DNA of 64,000 nt. Origin: Styela clava (taxonomy: Eukaryota > Chordata > Ascidiacea > Stolidobranchia > Styelidae). The translations under genes were made by a program, and so were the position numbers. How positions within the stretch are numbered: position 1 is the first letter of the stretch; each line of letters opens with the position of its first letter. Positions 1 through 12,754 of the stretch are shown here, piece after piece. Where the stretch lies: NCBI RefSeq assembly GCF_964204865.1, contig NC_135259.1, positions 3,720,001 through 3,784,000 on the forward strand, given 5' to 3'. Below the pieces are notes generated by a model that saw nothing but the letters and a program-made list of their open reading frames with translations, was not told the DNA's origin and did no database searches.

Positions 1-2540
1 AAAACACGTAATCATGGAATAGCTGCATGTTTTGTGCGTGAACTTATAGGTTTCTTTGTTCATTCAAATTTATGAAGACTGATTAATCAGTATTGTTGTT
101 CACAAAGTAAACTATTCATGCATCAAAATTTTAAAGTCGATGCATTTTCGATGAATACACCCGCCACCAACGCGATACATTTGAGACGAGGCCACGTTTT
201 GTTTTCCTTTCACTCCATAAATATGAACATGGTCTAAGTACGATTCAAATATCACGAATAACAGCGATAGTATTGAATAAATATTTCTCCACACTGTACG
301 CCTTGTTACAGTAGCTGTAAACAATGTCACACATTGGGCAAAGAGGGTGTCAACTGATCAGCTGCAGTAGTCATGTCTGAATTGGAACTTATTGTGTCGC
401 ATTAAAGGGAGAATCGCAGAGGCAAAGTACTGCAGCTGCGGGTGTTTCTAAAATGGATGTGACGTATTATTGAGTTACATTCTCATGGGAAAACAGAGCG
501 AAGTGATGTGAAACGTAACATGATGACTTTTCATTAGTAATCATGCTGTCAGACTTGATGGGAAGACTGTCTAAAATGCGGGCTGGAATAAAAAAAAATA
601 TATAGAGATTCACTGTTTTGAGTTTATGGCACAGCCGGAAGTTACGTAACATTTGAAACTATTTATAAGGGTACACCAAAAAATAGTTGCTACAGAGTTC
701 CAGGGGTAGCAGTATTCAGTATTTGAAAACGATAAGAATGATAAGAATATATATATAATATACCAAGAATAAATATATTTATAAAATTTGGGAATACGAG
801 GTCTCAAAATTACAAATGGAAGTTTTTCTATGGTGCATTTCAGTTTAGTAAATATCTGTAGGGGGAATTGACAGATAATTTAGTGGTAACATACACTTTG
901 TTTTCATTGTTAGCTCAACGATTTCAATATTTTATTGTTTGGTCAAATACCATATTAAAGAGATTACAAAGTTGTGCTATTGTCGTGTTATAGCATGGTC
1001 CTCCAGTAGAAAATTGGAATCATCGGCTATCGATATTTTTTTGGAACGTAAAATGTGAGTTTTGTCAGATTATACGAAATTCAGTAGGCGAGCCTGAGAT
1101 GAATATTGAATATTTAAGTTTGAATACGGGGGAAAATGGGATGAAAAAATATCGAATTTTCAAACGGCATCGAAGATGCTCTGGAAACTGTCGACTCAGA
1201 ATTCCGACTTTTTGGGAGGTTGAAATTGCGACAATAGACGAGTTCAACGCTCGAGGAGTCGTTTTCTCTCCATTACCGACTGAAATAAAACAAAGAACGT
1301 TAGGTGATTGGTTCTTTGAGTAAAAAAACATTCCTCGCTATTCACTAATTTTCCCGCGAATTCGCTTTTTGGTCCTAATCGATATAATTCAGATTAGTTG
1401 ATCGCGTAATATAATTTTCCTACTAAAGCTCCCACCTATAATGTCCTACATTTCCATCATTCCGAATTAATTCAACAACTGAGTCAGATGATTTAGCGGA
1501 ATTTGTATGGTGCATGGATAAAAACAATTAACTATATTGACTAGGTTGGAATAAAAATCGAATAACTGATTTTGTTTGTAACAAACCGCAAAAGTATTCC
1601 ACGTACGAGATTAGAGGCTAAATCGATTTTAGAAATTGATTTGCGTCCTCATTCTTCTCATACCGCTTTCGTGCTAACGCAAATTTGTCCGGTGTGTAAA
1701 TTCTGTATACAGTTAGTGCATAGATCGTAATGCGCAAATACGCAAGAATGGCAAATAAGATTTGATTAAAAGATGCCTTCTGCTTCATTCATCGCAGGGC
1801 CAAAAACTGGAAGCCAATACTAGTAGAAACTTGCAGGTTTTAGTTACATTGTTATGGTACGATTGCTCTGTCAAGAGAATACGCAGAACACCTTACATAT
1901 TATCCCAATATTCTTTACTCTCTTTTTGAGTAATATCCTCACTATTCTACCAAGTTTTTATTTATTTTCATGAGGTGGGTGGTTTGTCAAAATACCGTCA
2001 TGTATAGGTATGGTGGTATGTTCTCTTAAATATGCATGTATGTATATTTGTCTCAGAATGCAACGCCATGTGCATATTAAATAAACAGTGAAGCAGTCGA
2101 AACATACATGTTGTCGGTCTATAACACACATATTTATGTGGCATGTAATCCTCACTGGCAGATGGCAGCAATATACACGACTAAATCGCGATAGCACTCA
2201 AAGTATTTCACCAACCACATTCAAAATACCAATTGGATCCAATCAATAATGTGCGCATTTGGTGATAAGTTGCGTAACCTAATTGAAAATTCGTCAGCCA
2301 ACCCATGCGCGTAAATAACCTGTCAATAAAATCTGGATTATTTGTTTTTTTGAGTAAGCCATTTAGATGAGCTGATCATCGTATTCTCTGTAACGCCGTA
2401 ACAAAGTTTTACGGATTTTTCAATTTCTTTGCTTCTAAATTGCGTATCGATTCACATCAGCGATACTATAGGATTGAAAACAAAATTAAGTTTTGGTGAA
2501 TTTACAAGAATCGTGAATAAACATATTTTGAACTGGAGTC
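1..2540. other. Gene-free left flank
   Basis: I see no exon I can support here. Two overlapping open frames near 1065-1331 lie on opposite strands and have no recognisable domain. The stretch is AT-rich with no clear inverted-end element. It ends at the TATA-like motif in front of the RGK GTPase gene. Confidence 0.5.
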
Positions 2541-2550
2541 TATTCAACTA

Positions 2551-2560
2551 TATATAAATA
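2551..2560 (+). promoter_or_regulatory. TATA-like motif upstream of RGK GTPase gene
   Basis: TATATAAATA lies about 150 bases before the proposed start codon at 2707. This is a plausible distance for a TATA box plus a short 5' leader. It is placed by motif and position only, and AT-rich DNA yields such motifs by chance. Confidence 0.35.
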
Positions 2561-2706
2561 AGAACCGAATAGTCATTGACATTACAACTTATTTCCAATT
2601 TCCATTTCTGTGCAGTTTATCTTAATTCTAGTATTACTTTTTAATACACACACATTTTTAAGTGTTCTACGGGATATCGTTTCTTGATTTGTTAAGCGAG
2701 TTTAAA

Positions 2707-5700
2707 ATGGTCCAAACTATGGACACACAATTACTTCTTCCTGCTTCCTCGTGGGAAGATGACAATAGACATACCATGTTGTCACGATCACCAAGCAACA
2801 AACCTTCAATCGTCCTTGACGATGGAAAATGCGTGATGCAAGCCATGAATAACGCTGTTGCTTATCGAAAGGTATGTGGATAATACAAATCAATATTAGG
2901 CGAAAATGAGTGGAACTTTCGTCAGATAATTTAAACAATCTGACTTTTGTGATCAAATATAGGGTTCAGATCATATTAGGATGTTTTCACTCTGAAATAC
3001 ATGGCAGTAAATGATAGCTCACATAAAGGCTCTAAAAAAATTGTTTGATTATTCATCGGGTCGATGAGCTTAGACACTCTTGAGTAAAATTTCGTTGGCG
3101 ATAAAGTACCGATGTGTGAGGTTATTTAGAATTATTTATCATCAAACTAAACTGATTACGGTGACACTCTCGAGATTTTACAGACATCTTCCATTTATTG
3201 TAATTGCCATGCTAAATTTAAACAAACGTTTCAGAAAAAGATAACATTTTCTGTATTTCTCGCATACATCAATTTAAATTCTATCAAATTTTTATTTGGT
3301 CCATATTGTCTGAAATAGTAGGCTACGTGTTTAGATCAACATATTTCCAAAGTAGCCAATACCAGATTAAGTGATATACTCTCGAGTGTAAGTAACTTTT
3401 TTGAATACGATACTTTTTAGCAGTATGACACTAAGTATGTTGGTGGTAAATTTTAAACAGTTTCCGTTGCCTGGATTTGGGAGAAACCCGTTTAAACCAC
3501 GAACCTTCAGTGGCGTGTTATACTGTAACAGGGAAGGATAGACAGCGAACGCATTATATTTTTCAGATATGTGTTTTAATTTTTAATCTCTTTCATTTTA
3601 CAGACTGATTGTGAATCGATTGATGAAATATTGAAATATTGCGGCAGTAACCCATCATCGCCTGTCGGTGTGTCAACACCTCGATTAGGAGTGCGAGCTT
3701 TGCAATTGGGAGGTGGACTGAACGTTCCTGGTGCTGCTGGAAATGTTCCTTATATGCCGCCTCTTAGATCACCAAGGTTGATATACAGCGAAAAATCTCC
3801 AGACAAGGAAGCTGAACAAAACCGATTCAAATTTCCCGCAAAAGCTGGTTCTGAAAAGCGACGCAGACCAAAGAGACGATCACAGCGAACGAATACAACA
3901 CCCATTTTAGGAAGAGCTGCTAAAAATTGTTTTCTGTTGGGAGCTTTCAATAAAGATTACAGCGTTGAAAGCGTTTCTACTGCGCTTTTGCAAGACGATC
4001 AGGAAAGTAGTGAAATGTTCATGTCAACATACACAGTAGTGATCTTAGGAGAGTTGAGTGTAGGAAAGTCTGCATTGTGCAGAAAGTTTTTCCGCTCTGG
4101 CATAAAGGCAGACGCTGAAAACAATAAATCAAAGAGAAATGGCGGAACAGTGCCTCAGTACGACGAAGATGAAGATGACGATGAATTTATGGATTCATAT
4201 ATGGAAGAAACACAAGACGATGCAACACCACGATCTGATAGTCGTGAGTTTAAAAAAACATTCATATTTTCGACTAACTATTTTCCATGTTCTTATGCTC
4301 TCAGCCATATTACGCTAAAATATCCAGGCTAATTTAATATATATTTCGAACAGAAACCTCTGTATAATATATATTTGTCTGATACCCGATAAATAACAAT
4401 ATCATTGTAAATTTCGATTCTTAATGTAGTGGTTTCAATTGTCAAAAGAGACAATCGACGTGAAGTTAAAAAGATGAATCACATATTTACTTTCAACGGG
4501 TTCCTTTCTATATATATATCCATTCGTCATGTTATGATTAGGCACTTTGTATTTGTACATCTTTCGATACCTCTTTTAATTTTCGCATACTCCGATTGAT
4601 ACTGGATTTGTCGATTGATGGTAATGAGAACTAGTTACTAATGCGTTAGCTGGTGGTGTCTTTCAACTTCATTACTGCCAAGAACTGGTCGTGATATCAG
4701 TTTCAGAAAATTTATTTGTGGCATTGGTTACACAGATTAATATTATATGTCCTTGGATGTGATTTGACAAAAATAAAATAAAACAAATTGTGAAGTTCGA
4801 ATAGTACCCGAATATACAGACTAGAAGCGTCTGTTAAAAGCTACATGCAGTATAATGAACTCTGTATGTCGACTAATCAAGTTTATCGTAATTACAAAGG
4901 AATATAGATGAACCTTGGCGTAAAACCCAACAGCTACCCTCTACGGAAAATGTCATACTGGTGGGACATTGGTAACTTTAATCCATCTTTATTTAGAACT
5001 GTAATCTATTCCAAGATGAAACCATTTACTACCATATATATTTTAATTTGAAAATATTGATATTTTAGATCATATATATGAAAGGCCTGTAACAGTCGAT
5101 GGTCAGTGTACAAGGATACGGATTTTGGACATAAACGCCGAGGTAATAATCAATCAGAATTGATTAGATATATTAATCCATTCCATTGGTGGATAGGCAG
5201 TGATGGGTTACAATTTCGCTGATCAACAATTATCCTAAAACATGTAGCAAAATCCCGTACTTCACCACTCAAAATCCGACAAAACGCCAAATTATTCTTA
5301 TGCCTTCCCACGACCAACTCTCCAGTTCAATTTTCACTTTCGCACCAAACCTTGTCTGGCCATGCATAATGCATAAGGTATTCATCGTTTTGTTCGTAAT
5401 ACATTGTAATTTTATTGAATAAGCCAGAAGAAATAATAAACAGAATTATGATCGAACGTTTCTATCTCATGGGAGTATTTAATTAAATATGTTTACGTGT
5501 GTACTGCTGCTAAAACTTCAGCAATATAAGCTGATATTTTCTTGCAATTGCATTGTTCTGGCAGACTACCCAATTTAAAATTTAAAATGTTCAATATCAT
5601 TCTGCTTCATAACAAACAAATAGAATTGAAATAAATCTTTCGTTTGCTCAGCCGCCTATATTTAGTTGTTTTACATGTGAAGTACATGTATTGAAATGTT

Positions 5701-8322
5701 CATATATGGGTGCTCCCGTAGTATTCGTACCAAGATGGCGCACAACCTGAACACAGTATGTGTACCAGGTTAGGGTTAGCAGGTTGTGCGCCATCTTGGT
5801 ACGAATACAACGGGAGCGCCTATATATGGTCACACATAAGCAAAAATTTGAACTACATTTCTTATTACTTTTACTCTACTCACTTGTCTTGAAATTCAAT
5901 CATGTACTGCATGTAATTCCTTTGTGTATTCCCCTGTTGAAGACAGTAATCTGATAGACCAAGAGGCGATAACCGGATTAGGGGAAAAGGCAGCTGACCG
6001 ACCGTGAAAACACCGGGTCAAATCATCCCACTCCTTCTATCTCGTAAGGTTTAGTTAATTAAAAGTCTATATATAGTGAAATGAATGTGAGCCAATTGTA
6101 ATGTATACGATGGTACCAGAATGTCAAATTTTATACCAACTTAAAATAAATGTCTCAGAGAACCTAATTTACATACATCACTTACTTTTATGGATTTAGA
6201 TTTGCAAAAAGTATTGTGTCGTTCTAACGACCAATAAAGCATTTGCTTGTCAATCTATAGAACTAATCTAGTGATCTATTTTACTATTTCTTATTTTGTT
6301 GTAATGAGCTCGAATTGTTTGGCTTTACAGAAACACAGAATGGAATGCGAAGATGTTGGAGATTTCGAACCTTATTTACACACTGGAGATGCCTACATTT
6401 TGGCGTACGCAGTAACAGGTAACATTTACAAGAAACTGATATTCGCACTTTTGTAAAAAAAATTACGGATATCGGTGAAAGGAAGGTATACTAAAACGCT
6501 TTTCTCTACAAAAGCGTTTTTTCTTGTATAGACCGCAAATAATTGGACGTGAAGTGTACATATCCATCGGTTCGTTTACTATGTTGTTGTTGTTTTTATT
6601 CTGGTGTGTTTTCTTCTTCTTATCGTTGTGAAAAAAAAATCGCTTTCCTGCTTAATTATCGGCTTTGAAATTTTATGGTTAAAAAACTATAGTGGATTAG
6701 TGGTTACAGATTGTAGTTTTTGCTAGAAGGCTATTACTTTTATTTATTCCAAAAATTTCTGTTGGCTCTATGGAATTCGTTTTTGTGTGCCACGACGTCA
6801 TCAAATATTGCGCATTTCGTGGCGGTTCCGTGCTCGCGTAAACTTCTTTCTATGACCACCGCACGCACAGTAAATTATATGAAGTGCTGTATCTCCTCCA
6901 ATTATTTTGATCGTTGTGGAGTAAGCACGTTTAATTTTCAGTTTATTTGACATTGTCATAATTTCTGAATTCTTATTTTTTAGATAAAGGGACATTTAAA
7001 ACAGTTTCCCAAATCTTATCTCGCATGTCACAATTTCATGCTGAAAGAATGTCTTCTCTGCCAGTGATAATTGCCGGTAACAAATGTGATTTAGTGCGCA
7101 GAAGACAAGTCGCCACAACAGGTATGTTATATTGCTCTGATATTTAAATTCTACCAAAAACGCATTGACTGTAAAATAGTACACACAATAAACTAGTTTA
7201 TTCAATGTCGTCGAGTGAGTGAATTGGCACGCGCGGGGTCAGAGGTCACAACACTATATGGTGATGATAAATATAAACATAATTCATTTATCTTGATATT
7301 GAGAGATGTTTTTCGTGCATATTTAATCCAAAAATATCACATAGAGATGATTTGTAAAAGCCACATCGTAAGCATACAGCAATACGCAAGCCGCAAACTT
7401 AGTATATATTGAATGATTGTAAACCAGCGAAATACCACATGAAACGATAGTGCTTTGCGGGTAACTATAGCAATACTTGTGATATCACCAGACGTCTTAT
7501 ATAGCTTACCCATTTTCTTGTAATCCTGCCATCATATTTGTTACAAGAATGTACAAGTTATCATTGATATTTTTAACAGATGGCGTAAGGCTTGCTGCAA
7601 GGCACGGAGCCAAGTTTATTGAAACGTCGGCATCACTGAATCAAAACGTTTCAAAGCTATTTGAAGGAGTTATTCAACAAATTCGTTTGCGTCAGTGTAC
7701 TGGCGAAGACGGCGAAGAAGAAGTTCCATTGACAGACATGAGGTGAGCCAGCTAATATAATTACATCTTTGACGGTTCACACCTCTTATATATCAACATA
7801 ATGAAGGATCTTCAGATACAAACCATGGCTGCGATACGTCTTGCTGATATTTTCTGGATAACACTAGATTAGGAATTTAAAATTCGTAGAAAGTTTACTT
7901 TGTAGTTGAGATATCTAAACCTGTGTTACACTACTTTTCCTGCAATCAATATAAAATAATCGCCAGATACCGTTCTTTTTCATTTCAGTGCAAAGAAACC
8001 ACTATCCCACTCGCTGAGTGACGACAGCGAACGTCAGAGACGATGTACGCCACCAACAATGGCATCTCTCGGATTACCTGGTGGCGTCGCCAGTGGAACA
8101 CAGACTCGCCGCAAATCTTTAGACGCACTGCGCAATAGTCGACTTGACTTTTCAGCGTCATCCGCTCAACCGGAAACCAGTGGTTTATCTACTGGAGCTT
8201 CGAACGAAACATCAGGTTATACGAAGCGACTAAGTCGATGCTTATCAAAAATCTTACATCGCAGAGATAAAGGCGAAAAAGCTCGTAAAAGCAAATCATG
8301 CCAGGACCTGTCAGTGCTATAA
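2707..8322 (+). CDS. RGK-family (Rad/Gem/Rem) small GTPase
   Basis: Seven exons: 2707-2871, 3604-4243, 5069-5142, 6331-6418, 6984-7121, 7580-7742 and 7989-8322. All have GT-AG borders and join in one frame of 533 codons. The N-terminal ~195 residues are a basic, Ser/Pro-rich extension. The G domain then shows the P-loop GELSVGKSA (about residues 203-211), NKCD (355-358) and ETSA. As in RGK proteins, the usual DTAGQ switch II is absent and LDINAE stands in its place. The C terminus is basic and ends SKSCQDLSVL, the RGK signature tail (calmodulin and 14-3-3 binding in vertebrate members; no prenylation CAAX box). Vertebrate RGK proteins bind voltage-gated calcium-channel beta subunits and restrain channel activity at the membrane; the same role here is inference. 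At 533 residues it is longer than the ~300-residue vertebrate members. An acidic Asp/Glu run (about 4160-4220) is inserted between P-loop and switch region. Introns hold a MITE (5709-5820) and a dispersed repeat (~6548-6840). Which of Rad, Gem or Rem it matches best is not resolved. Confidence 0.94.
5709..5820. mobile_element. Palindromic MITE, copy 1 (RGK intron)
   Basis: 112 bp with long inverted ends. The left arm starts GGTGCTCCCGTAGTATTCG and the right arm is its near-perfect reverse complement, with CCAAGATGGCGCACAACCTG inside both arms. The short centre contains GGTTAGGGTTAG. Flanks are TATAT-rich on both sides, suggesting an AT-rich target duplication. Related copies are at 26755-26935, 35016-35127, 41719-41900 and 59988-60192. 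Confidence 0.85.
6548..6840 (+). repeat. Dispersed repeat R1, copy 1
   Basis: This sequence recurs, diverged, at about 37089-37290 (+), 32700-32800 (+) and 60770-60990 (-). The shared core reads like AGAAGGCT...TTTATTTA...TCTGTGGGTTCTG...GATTCG. I cannot place it in a named transposon class. It lies in intron 4 of the GTPase gene. Confidence 0.55.
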
Positions 8323-10274
8323 ATTGTTTTACCAATTTATTAAATGTTGTTTCATTTTGATGATTTTTTATGAGATTCAACTACTACTTTTGTAGTTGGT
8401 CATGGAAGTTTCCCATAGCTAGCCGGGCATAGCTATATTGAGTGTCAAGTACCATTTCACGAACGAACTGGTTTTCCACCTACATCCTAACTTGTTCATA
8501 TTATCTATTTTCTCGTTCTTGAATCAAATAGAAATTGATTTCAGTATATATTAGGTCCAATTAAATAATGTAGTTCTTTGTGATGCATTTCACACATTTT
8601 TCCCAACAATGCAGCAGTCGCTTGGATATAAGTTAAGTTGGAATGCTGCTGAATTTTGAGTATGACTACCTAATTTCGAATTACTCAGGAAAACGGTGTG
8701 GTAAAGGTTTGAATAACAAACTGAGTAACCCAGTGATAGATCTTTCGCTTAAGACTGCAACTGTGCCACCGCAACCTAATATGATTTTAGTTAGTTTTTA
8801 TTTTGCATTCGTTGCCGAAAGATCACATATTCAAATATCTACCCTGATGATTCATGGTTAGTTTAATTGCGGGACAAAAATAAAACTCCATATAAAATGA
8901 AATGCATATTATAGGGACATTTGTATATATTATTACCGACACCTGTACATACTGGGATAACCAAATGTTTAATCTTAGCACATTTCTATTTGATAATTTT
9001 TTCTGTATATAAAATTGTCTACCAACGTACCATAAAACCAATAAAACTTGACCCGAATTGGTATGTGTTCTTTTTGCAATTCAACTACTTTCCGGGGCAG
9101 ATATTATTAGTTTTCGCGAAACCCAATATTGAATATGTGGAAGTATCTATTGCTTACTACTCGAATATCTAAAAACTGTGGTCGTGCACCCTATTGTTAA
9201 GCTGGTTGCCTTACAAGAAAGCTATTGCCTCAAATGCTGTAGAAAGCACAAAATTGTTAAGTATATACTATTTTCTCACTGAGTAAATTTTACATCGCAT
9301 GGACAATAACTGGTTTAGTTACGCTGAAAATAGGGTAATTTCATTCGAACGTAGGCTCTTTGGCAGTAGTCACAAGACATATGTGTCTATATATTTGGGC
9401 TCGATTCCCATTTCTGTGTTAGACCTGGTACTAGCTGAATAAAATAAACCATACATGAATACAATTAACCACTTTTAGTAACATGATTTGAATGGACGCA
9501 AAAAGTAAACAAACCGAATGTACAATCAAAGTATGTGATTCGTACGCTTAATTTAAAGATGCGTCGTAATTGATTTCTTTCGTTCTCGATTATTAATCCC
9601 ATCACTCACTCCGCTAACGCTGACTGAGAAGATTATCTCACAACGCACCATACTAATCATAATCTAATATCTCACTAAGTATAATAACTTTGTTAAATTG
9701 ACCCAGGTCGTATGTGACGCTAATTGATCTATTGTCGCTCACAATTAATTTATTCAAATAAATAATTTGTTTGTGCTAAACTGATACGGTGGTATCCTGT
9801 GGCTGTTCACCTTATTCGACAAATTGAGGAAAAGCAATATTGTTTATTTCACTGGTCTTAGAGATATATTTGTTATCATACCCGATTTTCGGGCATCGCT
9901 TGGTAATTTTTCGACTACCACATTAGGGACAAAATTTTCAGCAATGACAAATTTTCATTCTTCTTGCTCGTCGCAATGAACAGCCTTACAAAATTGCATC
10001 GCTCAAATTATAGTTCTTGGTGTTTAAGTTGATTTAAAACTGCACTCGATAATGAGCTCTTCTTTCAATTTAAAAAGAATATTGTGTAACAGCATTTTTA
10101 CAGTTATTTTTGACATTCAAATTTACATCATTTAATTACTTCAACAGTGTTTGATATAAAGAAAGTGCACAAACGTGAACATTACAAAAGTTTTTATCAT
10201 TTATATAAATATTCACTTATTGAAGATCGTCATGATAATGGAATGAAATAAAATCATCTATTTATACAAAGGCT
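8323..10274. other. Gene-free interval
   Basis: About 2 kb with only short unsupported open frames. I see no domain, tRNA or inverted-end element. It separates the GTPase gene from the convergent secreted-peptide gene on the minus strand. Confidence 0.5.
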
Positions 10275-10280
10275 TTTATT
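10275..10280 (-). terminator. Polyadenylation signal for peptide gene A
   Basis: AATAAA on the minus strand, about 70 bases after the proposed stop codon at 10349-10351. This supports that position as the 3' end of the gene. Confidence 0.5.
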
Positions 10281-10348
10281 ATAAAACAGCAAACAGCTAT
10301 TGCTTTTTCCTCGTGGTGACAGTAGTGAGCCAGTTTCGTAGAGAAGTT

Positions 10349-11844
10349 TCACAGTATCAAGACCGCTGAAGCGACTTGACATCCTCTAACTCTCGGACTT
10401 CGACAAAAACGACAAACCTCTGAAGATTGAAAAATAACAAATTATTCCAGCATTTCGAAATTTTAATATCACTACTGAAATTCACTGGTTAAATTGAACA
10501 ATATTTTGGAATAACGATACATTTTATGCTAGAGTGCAGAGATGGCGAACCACTGACCCGTTGATCACAAAGTGCTGGTGACCCGCCAAGGTACGAATTA
10601 ATGAAAGAAGCATACAACCATCACTTGATGAAGATTGATATTAAAACCGTATTTTTTAAAATTCAATCTAACAATAAGATAATTACTTTATTATACCGAT
10701 ATTGATGCGCTACAATGTCTGTGACATAACAATTTGTTGTGGGAATAGTTTTTTGTCCAAATCGCCATTTGCATAGCCTCTCTAGCATATTAGGCTGGTC
10801 TATTTGACAACAGGTTTGATTGATAGGGTGGCTGCACAGGACGAGCAAGTGCAATGCCTATGTAAAGATTTGTTCTTCAAAACGTGTACCACGGTGTTAG
10901 TGTTAAAAGTATAGCAGAAGCAGAACTAAGGAAGAAAAACGGCGAGACATATGCGAACCAGGATGGTAGTGACTTCAATGCCGCTAAAACTGATCAAAAA
11001 TTACTATTGTTTCAGAGTGATATTCCTTTCCAAACTCTTATGCAACCACGAAAAGATTTGCCATAGCAGTGAAACGTATTTGGGTAATTCATATATGCAT
11101 GCGAAGTCATGTTTTCGTACACAATTTACATAAAAGCGAGTACCTGATATCGCATCAGTCATTATATGAATGCTGCATGTTTAAATCTCTCTTAAATCTC
11201 TAAACAAGACCATCTCCAGGGTTATAAGACTCACGAGGAAGATACGCCATAAAGTTTCCAATTTACTATATATCTATGACTCACAGTCTTTTTTCCACAA
11301 GAAAAATACAATTTTTGACCCATTTCTTCAAAAAGATTCGCCATCCCTGCTATAGTGTATCCAATTGATTAAATTTTACACTAATTTTATAGAATTATAA
11401 AATTTCTAACCTGGTCGTGACACATTGTCACAGTTTCTGACATATCTCTTTCGCAACACATTATATCTGCAATATTTAGTGCAGTCGACAACAACAACCT
11501 TGTGATTTTTAGGTTTGCTGGGTGATGCTTGGTCGTGCAAGTTTTGTGATATTTTCCCTTTAAAATAAAAATTTTTTTTATTGAAAATATCACACAGGGG
11601 TGTGTATACATTTGCATGTAGACATTCGGCCGTTTAATATTATAACATTTTTAATATGTTATGTATTAACACTTTTATATATTTTGGAATGTTCAACAAT
11701 CGTTTTGCAGAAGAATAAAATGAATGGTCGCAAAGTTTGAAGCGCGATTGAAAAAATTATATTAAAATGAATACCTTTTTGTACAACTTCGCTAGCAGCG
11801 ATTGTAATCAGTACGGCAATGCATACAAGAAATAAGGTCTTCAT
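10349..11844 (-). CDS. Secreted six-cysteine basic peptide, family member A
   Basis: Three exons on the minus strand: 11844-11775 (70 bp), 11557-11411 (147 bp) and 10419-10349 (71 bp), 95 codons in all. Both introns are phase 1. Exon 1 encodes a clear signal peptide (Met-Lys, then a Leu/Val/Ile/Ala core). Exon 2 carries a basic linker and CTKYC followed by a third Cys twelve residues on. Exon 3 carries CRFC and a last Cys. The spacing is C-x3-C-x12-C-x8-C-x2-C-x7-C. The layout matches member D (54433-55420) and, less closely, B and C. A TATA motif lies ~105 bp before the start codon and AATAAA follows the stop. Intron 2 contains an 813-bp hAT element. The exon 2 acceptor (TTTTAAAG) is weak. 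The likely role is an extracellular defence or effector peptide, which is inference from size, charge and cysteines only. Confidence 0.72.
10537..11349. mobile_element. hAT-type element in intron 2 of peptide gene A
   Basis: Inverted ends CAGAGATGGCGAA and TTCGCCATCCCTG are flanked by near-identical 8-bp target duplications (CTAGAGTG at 10529-10536, CTATAGTG at 11350-11357). At 813 bp with no transposase domain visible, it is non-autonomous or decayed. Confidence 0.88.
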
Positions 11845-11947
11845 ATTTTCTTAAAAATTGCGTAAAGAGCTACTTTCAAACGTTTCTTCAAAATTCTTCG
11901 TTCGATTACTGATCTTTCTGTTTGGCGATTTCGACAACAGATTACGC

Positions 11948-11957
11948 TTTTATATAA
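11948..11957 (-). promoter_or_regulatory. TATA box of peptide gene A
   Basis: TATATAAAAG on the minus strand, 104-113 bp upstream of the start codon at 11844. It is a good match to a TATA box at a sensible distance. Confidence 0.5.
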
Positions 11958-12754
11958 TTTCTCAATTACAAAATTGGATCACCATTCCCGCAGTAGACGG
12001 TATCTTCTAAACAAATATGTAACTCGCTTTTAATGGATATCATAGTTGCTCCGTGATTCGAACCAGACAGTAGGAGTTAATACTTTGAGAGAAATGAATT
12101 TCGTTTTCGACCTTCGGGCTACTTTCGTGTAGTGATAATTCAGGTTGTAATAGTTATATCTGACTGACAAAACGAAGTTTTTATAAAATATAACCCACAA
12201 GGTAATCCGACTTTGCGGCCAACAAATGTAATACTTTTCGTATAACCAAAAAAGGTAATGGTAATACATTACCTCATATATATATGCTTTATTTGTTCAT
12301 TAAATTGAGAAAATAGATTAGTAAAAAAATAGGTTTTTGAGATACTAAGAAATATGATTTCATACACCTATATTTATCTACTTAACTAAGTCTAGAATAT
12401 ATTATTAAATTTGATGCGGTCATTTTTATGAGCGTCAAGAATTGTAGCCTACAAAATTTATGGGTTTATTTGAGGGGTATCTGACCTCAGTCTTCCACTT
12501 GAAGAAAGACAATTTTTATTAAAATTATTTTATTGTCGAACAACAATTGTGATATTTCGCTGCCCCAATACTTCAGTCGGCATTAGGTTTATGTTTTGCC
12601 GAATTACGTCACATTTTGTTGCTTATTTGTGGCTAATCCTCATTGAGTCACTATTATAATCGTCACAAAGTTTATACAGATGAACACTTTTCTTATTTAC
12701 TTTTGTGTAAAATATAATTCAAACAACAAATGTTTTTGTATGAATGCATTATGA

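Noticed and set aside
1065-1331. Overlapping 74- and 88-codon open frames on opposite strands
   Set aside because: No domain, no splice context and mutually exclusive. Typical chance frames in AT-rich DNA with a locally GC-richer patch.
9380-9420. B-box-like GGCTCGATTCCC
   Set aside because: No paired A box at the right spacing and no tRNA fold. Probably chance or a very old SINE trace.
11387-11617. Alternative frame over exon 2 of peptide gene A
   Set aside because: It is open and has cysteines, but the other frame matches member D (C-x3-C-x12-C) and fits the phase-1 intron, so this is a shadow.
12040-12080. tRNA-like GGTTCGAATC on the minus strand
   Set aside because: The T-stem flanks do not pair and no acceptor or anticodon stem could be drawn.
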